Shown here: positions 1 to 5,086 of the stretch, piece by piece | Numbering within the stretch: position 1 is the stretch's first letter | Layout: each line of letters opens with the position of its first letter | Assembly: GCA_019090405.1 (NCBI GenBank) | Contig: JAHRVZ010000069.1 | Coordinates: forward strand, 1-8,445 | Length of the DNA: 8,445 nucleotides | Direction: 5' to 3' | Origin: Paracoccaceae bacterium | Lineage (GTDB): Bacteria; Pseudomonadota; Alphaproteobacteria; Rhodobacterales; Rhodobacteraceae | Notes under the pieces: model-generated | The model's database searches: none | Told to the model about the DNA's origin: nothing | What the model saw: only the letters and a program-made list of their open reading frames with translations | Made by a program: the position numbers and the translations under genes

Positions 1-413
1 GATTCTTCGCAGGTTCCCAAACGGGCGACGACACCCATTTCGAACGCTGCCACAATTGTGGTCTGCGGGTCGGGTCGCACATAGATCGGCATCATATCCT
101 GTTCAATCAACACAGTACGCACACCGGATAACAAAGCGTAATGCACCCAGCCCCCGGCTCCGTCGCGGTCCTGAACCCGGCGCCAATGGCCGTGTTCAGC
201 GGTGATTTGCAAAGGCATGTTGCGCCGGGTGAACACCCAGTCGATGCGATGGGTTAGTGATGGGCCACGCCGCACGTTGCCCTCGCCGGATTTCATCGAC
301 ACATAGCGCGGTAAAGGCAGGTTGGTGATTGCGCCGCGTTTGTCAGTAGTTTGTGCAAATGCAACGGACGCCAGAAAAAACGCCACATATATCATCGCCA
401 TAAAACGAATCAT
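1..413 (-). CDS. Secreted SH3-domain protein (5' part; C-terminus outside window)
   Basis: The visible 137 residues begin MIRFMAMIYVAFF and carry a signal peptide of about 20 residues, with likely cleavage after ASVAFA before QTTD, so the protein should be exported to the periplasm. From about residue 35 it has the pattern of bacterial SH3-like domains (DUF1058/SH3_4 style): a G-x-V-R-x-G-P start (EGNVRRGPS), a G-H-W-R-R-V strand and a GGWVHYALLSG strand. A second, weaker repeat seems to start near IYVRPDP and is cut by the window edge. The start at 413 is uncertain: the Shine-Dalgarno match is poor, and in-frame ATGs at 401 and 395 are alternatives, though 413 gives the best signal peptide. 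Such proteins are usually assumed to bind cell-wall or other envelope components; the role here is unknown. It is divergent from the hydroxyacid dehydrogenase gene. Confidence 0.85.
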   Translation of the reverse strand, partial: MIRFMAMIYVAFFLASVAFAQTTDKRGAITNLPLPRYVSMKSGEGNVRRGPSLTHRIDWVFTRRNMPLQITAEHGHWRRVQDRDGAGGWVHYALLSGVRTVLIEQDMMPIYVRPDPQTTIVAAFEMGVVARLGTCEE

Positions 414-564
414 TCTAAATAAAATTGTCACTGCCTGCCTGCCCGTCTACCTAATTTTTTGGAATAGGTTGTGCGTTATTCGCAATGAGGTTCTTGTGCC
501 TCGCCTGATCCTGCGCCACCATGCCATGACAGGAACCGATTTGAAAAGCAGTAGGAGATCGAAT
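414..564. promoter_or_regulatory. Divergent intergenic region between the SH3 gene and the reductase gene
   Basis: These 151 bases must hold the promoters of two divergently transcribed genes. The stretch from 448 to 468 is AT-rich and includes a run of six T. I could not find a convincing -35/-10 pair on either strand. Two small features are visible: three tandem CTGC units at 431-442, and a short inverted repeat TGCG-5-CGCA at 472-484 that could be a weak operator half-site pair. Neither is strong enough to name a regulator. Confidence 0.4.
553..558 (+). promoter_or_regulatory. Ribosome binding site deciding the GTG start of the reductase
   Basis: AGGAGA lies six bases before the GTG at 565 and is the best Shine-Dalgarno match in the region. 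An ATG at 564 overlaps the GTG but is out of frame and meets a stop after six codons. The in-frame ATG at 526 has no comparable site in front of it. Confidence 0.8.
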
Positions 565-1551
565 GTGCCAAGAGAACGCTTGAGTGTTGTTGTGACGCGA
601 CGGTTGCCCGAGGTTGTGGAAACCCGGCTCAGCGAACTTTTCGATGTGCGTCTGCGTGAAAACGACGACCCGATGAGCCGCTCCGAGTTGGTTGAGGCAG
701 TGCGAAGCGCTGATATTCTGGTGCCTACGGTGACTGATGTCATTGATGCGGGATTGCTTGCTCAGGCGGGTGAGCGGCTAAAGCTGATCGCCAATTACGG
801 GGCAGGGGTTGATCACATCGACGTGGCCACGGCGCGGCAGCGCGGGGTGCTGGTCAGCAATACACCCGGCGTTCTGACCGATGATACCGCCGACATGACG
901 TTGGCGTTGATTCTGGCCGTGACCCGACGCCTTCCCGAAGGTTTTGCAATCATGCAAAAAGGCGACTGGCAAGGCTGGGCACCAACGGCGTTTCTGGGTG
1001 GACGCCTTGGCGGGCGACGTCTTGGTATATTGGGAATGGGGCGGATTGGTCAGGCTGTGGCACGGCGCGCAGCTGCCTTTGGAATGCAGGTGCACTACCA
1101 TAATCGCAAACGATTACATCCGGAAACAGAACAGGACTTGCAGGCAACCTATTGGGATAGTCTGGACCAGATGGTGTCACGAATGGATGTGCTGTCGGTC
1201 AATTGCCCGTCAACGCCCAGCACGTTCCACCTGCTGAACGCTCGCCGCCTGAAACTGATGAAACCCTCGGCCGTGATCGTCAACACGTCACGCGGCGAAG
1301 TCATCGATGAAAATGCACTGACGCGGATGCTAAGGGCTGGCGAACTGTCCGGAGCCGGGCTGGACGTCTATGAACATGGAACCAACATCAACCCGCGTTT
1401 GCGCGAATTGCCCAATGTTGTGTTGTTGCCGCATATGGGATCGGCCACGATCGAAGGCCGGATTGAGATGGGCGAAAAAGTCATCATCAATATCAAGACC
1501 TTTGAAGACGGTCATCGCCCACCGGATCAGGTGGTACCGTCAATGCTGTAA
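565..1551 (+). CDS. D-2-hydroxyacid dehydrogenase (glyoxylate/hydroxypyruvate reductase or D-glycerate dehydrogenase type)
   Basis: This 328-residue cytoplasmic enzyme of the D-isomer-specific 2-hydroxyacid dehydrogenase family should reduce glyoxylate, hydroxypyruvate or a similar 2-oxo acid, or run the reverse oxidation. The substrate-binding loop is NYGAGVDHID (77-86). The nucleotide-binding motif is GMGRIG (157-162). The catalytic Arg is R243 in NTSRGEVID and the catalytic His is H290 in LLPHMGSAT. After the second Rossmann strand the sequence is HNRKR (179-183) instead of an acidic residue, which favours NADP(H) over NAD(H) (inference). The position of the usual catalytic Glu (Asp+5 in the LDVYE segment) appears to be G272. 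The GTG start is chosen for its AGGAGA site and because 328 residues fits the family; the open frame runs further upstream without family similarity. GGT follows after 33 bases, so the two are probably co-transcribed. The exact substrate is not settled. Confidence 0.9.
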   Translation: MPRERLSVVVTRRLPEVVETRLSELFDVRLRENDDPMSRSELVEAVRSADILVPTVTDVIDAGLLAQAGERLKLIANYGAGVDHIDVATARQRGVLVSNTPGVLTDDTADMTLALILAVTRRLPEGFAIMQKGDWQGWAPTAFLGGRLGGRRLGILGMGRIGQAVARRAAAFGMQVHYHNRKRLHPETEQDLQATYWDSLDQMVSRMDVLSVNCPSTPSTFHLLNARRLKLMKPSAVIVNTSRGEVIDENALTRMLRAGELSGAGLDVYEHGTNINPRLRELPNVVLLPHMGSATIEGRIEMGEKVIINIKTFEDGHRPPDQVVPSML

Positions 1552-1572
1552 CTTTGGCTTTGCTCTGTTTTT

Positions 1573-1577
1573 GAGGA
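1573..1577 (+). promoter_or_regulatory. Ribosome binding site of the GGT gene
   Basis: GAGGA lies seven bases before the ATG at 1585, inside the 33-base gap after the reductase stop codon. It supports both this start and translation from a shared transcript. Confidence 0.7.
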
Positions 1578-1584
1578 TACAAAG

Positions 1585-3366
1585 ATGAGAAATCTGCTTT
1601 TGGCGTGCTGTTTTGTTCTGACCGGAGCCGCGCAGGCGCAGCAAGCCACAGACAGTGTGGCACCCGAAACGGCCACAAAAGGCCAACTGTTCTCGGAAAA
1701 CGCCGAAATTCTGGCAGCGCTGCAAAGCAAGGCTGATGGGCGGCCCGTGATCTCTGAAAACTGGATGATTGCCGCCGCCAACCCGCTTGCAGTCAAGGCG
1801 GGTGCCGAGATTTTGCGCAAAGGCGGAAGTGCGGCAGATGCAATGGTGGCCGTGCAAAGCGTGCTGGGGCTGGTCGAGCCGCAATCGTCGGGTCTTGGCG
1901 GCGGCGCATTCCTGGTCTGGTATGACGCTGCAAGCGGAGCATTAACCACATTGGACGGTCGCGAAACCGCACCTTTGGCGGCAACGCCAACGCTGTTTCA
2001 GGATGACGACGGGGAACCGCTGGCGTTTTTTGATGCAGTCGTGGGCGGGCGTTCGGTCGGAACCCCCGGCACTCCGGCATTGATGGCCGAGGCGCACCGC
2101 CGTTGGGGGCGCAGCCCTTGGCCGTCGTTATTGAAGTCCGCAATAGAATTGGCCGAAAACGGGTTTGCAGTGACTCCGCGGTTGGCCGGTATGGTTGCAC
2201 ATGACGCTGAACGGTTGTCGCGGTTTGCCGCAACTGCGGACTATTTCCTACCCAACGGTACGCCGGTGCAAGCTGGTGAATTACTACAGAACCAAGCCTA
2301 TGCAGACACGTTGCGCATTTTCGCCGAGCAGGGCGCAGATGGGTTTTATACTGGACCCGTGGCGGCTGATATTATTCGAACTGTGGCGACTGCTACCGGA
2401 AACCCCGGTGTGTTGTCGCAAATGGATATGGCAATCTACCAGATCCTTGAACGTGCCCCGGTTTGCGTCACGTATCGCGCCCATGACGTGTGCGGCATGG
2501 GGCCGCCGTCGTCAGGTGCGCTGACGGTCGGGCAGATTTTGGGGCTGCTGGAGGGGTATGATCTGGCCGCGATGGGACCGGATGATGTGGACAGCTGGCG
2601 GTTGATTGGCGACGCCTCGCGCCTCGCGTTTGCGGATCGTGGCCGGTACATGGCCGACAGCGATTTTGTCCCGATGCCAACCAAAGGTCTGGTCGATCCG
2701 GCGTATTTGGCGCAACGGGCTGAATTGTTGGACAGAGATACGGCACTGACAGAAATTGCACCGGGCACGCCGGAATTTGACCATGCTTTGAACTGGGCAG
2801 ATGATGAAGCGATCGAGCTGCCCTCGACCTCGCATATCTCGATTGTAGATGGCTATGGGAATGTCCTGTCGATGACGACAACGGTCGAGAACGCCTTTGG
2901 ATCTCGGTTGATGACCCGCGGCTTTATTCTGAATAATGAACTGACGGATTTCTCGTTCCGCAGCCATCGTGATGGCATACCGATTGCCAACCGGATCGAA
3001 CCGGGCAAACGGCCCCGGTCATCAATGGCACCAACCATTGTGATGAAAGACGGCGCTCCGGTTCTGGCCATCGGATCGCCGGGTGGCAGCCGTATCATCG
3101 GCTATGTCGCAACGTCGATCATTGCTTGGCTTGATTGGGGCATGGACGTGCAGCAGGCAGTGGCCATTCCACATGCAATCAACCGGTTTGGCACCTTTGA
3201 TCTTGAGGAAGAAACCGTGGCGGCTGGTCTGCAAGGGCCGCTTGAAGATATGGGGTTCAAGGTCAAAATTCACGGTTTGAATTCCGGCCTGCATGCAATT
3301 TCCATTGGGGAATTCTTAGCAGGCGGGGCCGATCCAAGACGAGAAGGCATCGCATTGGGTGAATAA
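1585..3366 (+). CDS. ggt: Gamma-glutamyltransferase family protein (Ntn-hydrolase), exported
   Basis: This 593-residue precursor has a signal peptide (residues 1-18, likely cleaved AQA|QQ) and should act in the periplasm, hydrolysing or transferring gamma-glutamyl groups from glutathione or other gamma-glutamyl amides. Family landmarks are in order: LDGRETAP with R126 (equivalent of E. coli R114, which binds the gamma-Glu carboxylate), the self-cleavage site before T415 in PSTSHISIVD, NNELTDF with D455 (E. coli D433), KRPRSSM with S479-S480 (E. coli S462-S463), GSPGGSRII (497-505), and the C-terminal GGADPRREG. Autoprocessing at T415 would give a large subunit of about 396 residues and a small one of 179, close to family size. 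Two departures stand out: E435 replaces E. coli N411, and the segment between D455 and KRP is about five residues shorter than in E. coli, without the lid tyrosine. It may therefore be a GGT-like acylase with another substrate. It sits in a likely operon. Confidence 0.92.
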   Translation: MRNLLLACCFVLTGAAQAQQATDSVAPETATKGQLFSENAEILAALQSKADGRPVISENWMIAAANPLAVKAGAEILRKGGSAADAMVAVQSVLGLVEPQSSGLGGGAFLVWYDAASGALTTLDGRETAPLAATPTLFQDDDGEPLAFFDAVVGGRSVGTPGTPALMAEAHRRWGRSPWPSLLKSAIELAENGFAVTPRLAGMVAHDAERLSRFAATADYFLPNGTPVQAGELLQNQAYADTLRIFAEQGADGFYTGPVAADIIRTVATATGNPGVLSQMDMAIYQILERAPVCVTYRAHDVCGMGPPSSGALTVGQILGLLEGYDLAAMGPDDVDSWRLIGDASRLAFADRGRYMADSDFVPMPTKGLVDPAYLAQRAELLDRDTALTEIAPGTPEFDHALNWADDEAIELPSTSHISIVDGYGNVLSMTTTVENAFGSRLMTRGFILNNELTDFSFRSHRDGIPIANRIEPGKRPRSSMAPTIVMKDGAPVLAIGSPGGSRIIGYVATSIIAWLDWGMDVQQAVAIPHAINRFGTFDLEEETVAAGLQGPLEDMGFKVKIHGLNSGLHAISIGEFLAGGADPRREGIALGE

Positions 3367-3417
3367 GATTCTGACAACTCCCGCATATTCAGATAAGTCA
3401 GGGCTATGAGCACTTGG

Positions 3418-3423
3418 AGAGGG
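3418..3423 (+). promoter_or_regulatory. Ribosome binding site deciding the start of the FAD-linked oxidase
   Basis: AGAGGG lies eight bases before the ATG at 3432. The frame is also open from a TTG at 3414, but that TTG lies just before this site and has no good site of its own, so the ATG is preferred. Confidence 0.6.
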
Positions 3424-3431
3424 CCACGGGG

Positions 3432-4835
3432 ATGGTAAAGGCGACCACATTGCCGCGAAATGAAACTGGAATCACAACCGCGTTGGGCATTCTGAAACAA
3501 CGCTTTGGGGATCGGTTTCAAACTGGAAAATCCATCCGCGAGCAGCACGGCCACACCACAACTTGGATTGAAAACCAACCTCCTGATGCCGTGGTTTTCC
3601 CCCATAGCACAGCCGAAGTCTCCGAGATCATCAAAATTTGCGCAGTTCACAAAGTGCCGGTTATCCCCTTTGGCGTCGGCACGTCCTTAGAGGGGCAGGT
3701 AAACGCGCCAGCGGGCGGTGTTTCTGTCGATATGGGCCAGATGGGCCAGATTTTGGCCGTTCACTCTGATGATCTGGATTGCGTGGTGCAGCCGGGTGTG
3801 ACGCGTGAGCAGCTTAATACTCATCTGCGGGATCAGGGATTGTTCTTTCCGATTGATCCGGGTGCGAACGCTTCGATAGGTGGCATGACCGCGACACGCG
3901 CCAGCGGTACCAACGCGGTGCGCTACGGCACGATGAAAGACAACGTCATCGCGCTGGAAGTTGTCATGCCCAATGGCGAAATTATACGCACGGCTCAGCG
4001 GGCCAGGAAATCGTCGGCCGGATATGACCTTACCCGATTGATGGTGGGGTCCGAGGGGACATTGGGCCTGATCACCGAAATCACGCTGCGGCTTCAGGGT
4101 ACCCCCGAAGCAATGTCGTCGGCCTGTTGTTCGTTCCCATCTGTGGATGCGGCGTGTCAGGCGGTAATGGCAACAATCCAGTACGGCATTCCCGTGGCGC
4201 GGATTGAATTGTTGGACACGGCGTCGGTCAAGGCGGTGAATGCCTATGCCAAACTGGGGTTGGCGGAAACGCCTTTGTTGATGCTGGAATTTCACGGCAC
4301 CACTGCAGGTGCCGCCGAGCAAGCGGATACTTTTGGCGAAATCGCCCGCGAATTTGGCGGCACCGGATTTGAATGGACCAGCAACGCAGAACAACGCAAT
4401 CGCCTGTGGAAGGCCCGGCACGAATACTACTGGGCCACCTTGCAAACCCGGCCGGGTGCCGCAGGAATTGCCACTGATGTTTGCGTTCCGATCTCACGTC
4501 TTGCTGACTGTGTGGCCAGCGCCAATGAAATGTTGAAAGAACTGGACCTTGTTGGTCTGATTGTTGGCCATGTGGGGGACGGCAATTTTCACACTACATT
4601 GCTGGTTGATCTAAAAGACGCTGACGAAACATCGCGCGCGGAACAGTTTGTTAGCCGACTGAACGACGTGGCGATTTCGATGGATGGCACGTGCACCGGC
4701 GAACATGGAATTGGTCAGGGCAAGCGCCCTTATCTGACCAAAGAGCTTGGCCCGGCGACCCGCTATATGGCGGCAATCAAAACGGCTTTTGATCCTGACA
4801 ATATCATGAATCCGGGCAAAATCCTTTCGGACTAA
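3432..4835 (+). CDS. FAD-binding oxidase, D-lactate dehydrogenase (cytochrome) type
   Basis: This 467-residue flavoprotein belongs to the GlcD/LDHD branch of FAD-linked oxidases. It oxidises a D-2-hydroxyacid, most likely D-lactate to pyruvate, and passes electrons to cytochrome or quinone, probably as a peripheral membrane enzyme; no signal peptide or membrane helix is seen. The N-terminal PCMH-type FAD domain (about residues 50-225) has PFGVGTSLEG (79-88), DPGANASIGG (142-151) and SAGYDLTRLMVGSEGTLG (195-212). The C-terminal FAD-oxidase domain has HVGDGNFH (380-387) and GEHGIG (423-428), whose histidines form the metal and substrate site in relatives, and the usual end NIMNPGKILSD. No iron-sulfur cluster motif is present, unlike the larger respiratory types. 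The gap to the GGT gene is 65 bases, so co-transcription is plausible. Glycolate, D-2-hydroxyglutarate or another D-hydroxyacid are alternative substrates, but the full LDHD motif set favours D-lactate. Confidence 0.9.
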   Translation: MVKATTLPRNETGITTALGILKQRFGDRFQTGKSIREQHGHTTTWIENQPPDAVVFPHSTAEVSEIIKICAVHKVPVIPFGVGTSLEGQVNAPAGGVSVDMGQMGQILAVHSDDLDCVVQPGVTREQLNTHLRDQGLFFPIDPGANASIGGMTATRASGTNAVRYGTMKDNVIALEVVMPNGEIIRTAQRARKSSAGYDLTRLMVGSEGTLGLITEITLRLQGTPEAMSSACCSFPSVDAACQAVMATIQYGIPVARIELLDTASVKAVNAYAKLGLAETPLLMLEFHGTTAGAAEQADTFGEIAREFGGTGFEWTSNAEQRNRLWKARHEYYWATLQTRPGAAGIATDVCVPISRLADCVASANEMLKELDLVGLIVGHVGDGNFHTTLLVDLKDADETSRAEQFVSRLNDVAISMDGTCTGEHGIGQGKRPYLTKELGPATRYMAAIKTAFDPDNIMNPGKILSD

Positions 4836-4844
4836 GTGCAATCC

Positions 4845-4874
4845 AAAGGCCACGCCTATGGCGTGATTCCCTTT
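4845..4874 (+). terminator. Possible terminator hairpin after the FAD-linked oxidase
   Basis: A perfect six-base-pair stem (CACGCC with GGCGTG, three-base loop, 4851-4865) is flanked by AAAGG and CCTTT that can pair across a small internal loop. It starts about ten bases after the stop codon. Only a short T run follows, so it is at best a weak intrinsic terminator or a transcript-end stabiliser. Confidence 0.4.
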
Positions 4875-5020
4875 AATGGTGCCTTCGGCGGCGTACCTTT
4901 CGTAGGGCGCGCTTTGATTTCTTCTCGTAAAAATACTCACGATCTACGGGTGAAAATGCGTAGAAACGGCGCAGAATTTCCCGACTTGGTCGGTTTCGTG
5001 CTGATTTGCGTCGGATGGAC

Positions 5021-5050
5021 TTGGCTCAGATGTTCTGTGTTGGGCATAAC
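5021..5050 (+). promoter_or_regulatory. Candidate sigma-70 promoter for the dehydrogenase-GcvT gene
   Basis: TTGGCT at 5021-5026 (four of six matches to the -35 consensus) and CATAAC at 5045-5050 (four of six to the -10) are 18 bases apart, 36 bases before the ATG at 5087. The match is modest, but the position is suitable and the gene follows a 251-base gap, so it probably has its own promoter. Confidence 0.3.
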
Positions 5051-5073
5051 CCTGACTAACGGGACTCGCACTT

Positions 5074-5078
5074 GAGGG
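5074..5078 (+). promoter_or_regulatory. Ribosome binding site deciding the ATG start at 5087
   Basis: GAGGG lies eight bases before the ATG at 5087. An in-frame TTG at 5072 overlaps this site and is therefore unlikely to be the start. The ATG also puts the Rossmann glycines at residues 11-16, as usual for the family. Confidence 0.7.
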
Positions 5079-5086
5079 ATGGTCGC

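Larger units (their letters stand above)
4836..5086. other. Structured intergenic region of 251 bases
   Basis: I see no supported gene here. The plus strand can form several small hairpins. CACGCC-TAT-GGCGTG at 4851-4865 begins 15 bases after the oxidase stop and could be extended by AAAGG/CCTTT (4845-4849 with 4870-4874). TCTACG/CGTAGA pairs 4943-4948 with 4959-4964. CCGAC-TTG-GTCGG at 4981-4993 is followed by TTT. The first may end the upstream transcript; the last looks like a weak terminator. A frame open from a GTG at 4836 to a stop at 5075 would encode 79 residues, but it has no ribosome site and no family resemblance. Confidence 0.5.

Noticed and set aside
322..564. In-frame upstream extension of the hydroxyacid dehydrogenase, which would add 81 residues
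   Set aside because: The extension overlaps the divergent SH3 gene start, has no family similarity, and the GTG at 565 has a far better ribosome site and gives the usual 328-residue length.
1600..1612. Lipobox-like LLAC at the GGT N-terminus
   Set aside because: The Cys is at residue 8, too close to the start for a hydrophobic core ahead of a lipobox; the AQA|QQ site after a full hydrophobic stretch fits signal peptidase I better.
3687..4445. 252-residue open frame on the minus strand inside the FAD-linked oxidase
   Set aside because: It is an antisense shadow of a strongly supported gene, caused by third-position GC bias; its residues show no domain motif.
4836..5075. 79-residue open frame directly after the FAD-linked oxidase
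   Set aside because: It has a GTG start with no ribosome site, lies across several hairpins, has no recognisable motif, and ends inside the ribosome site of the next gene.
4836..5086. Glycine or folate riboswitch before the dehydrogenase-GcvT gene
   Set aside because: None of the conserved core segments of the glycine aptamer is visible, and the hairpins are too small for a known folate aptamer.
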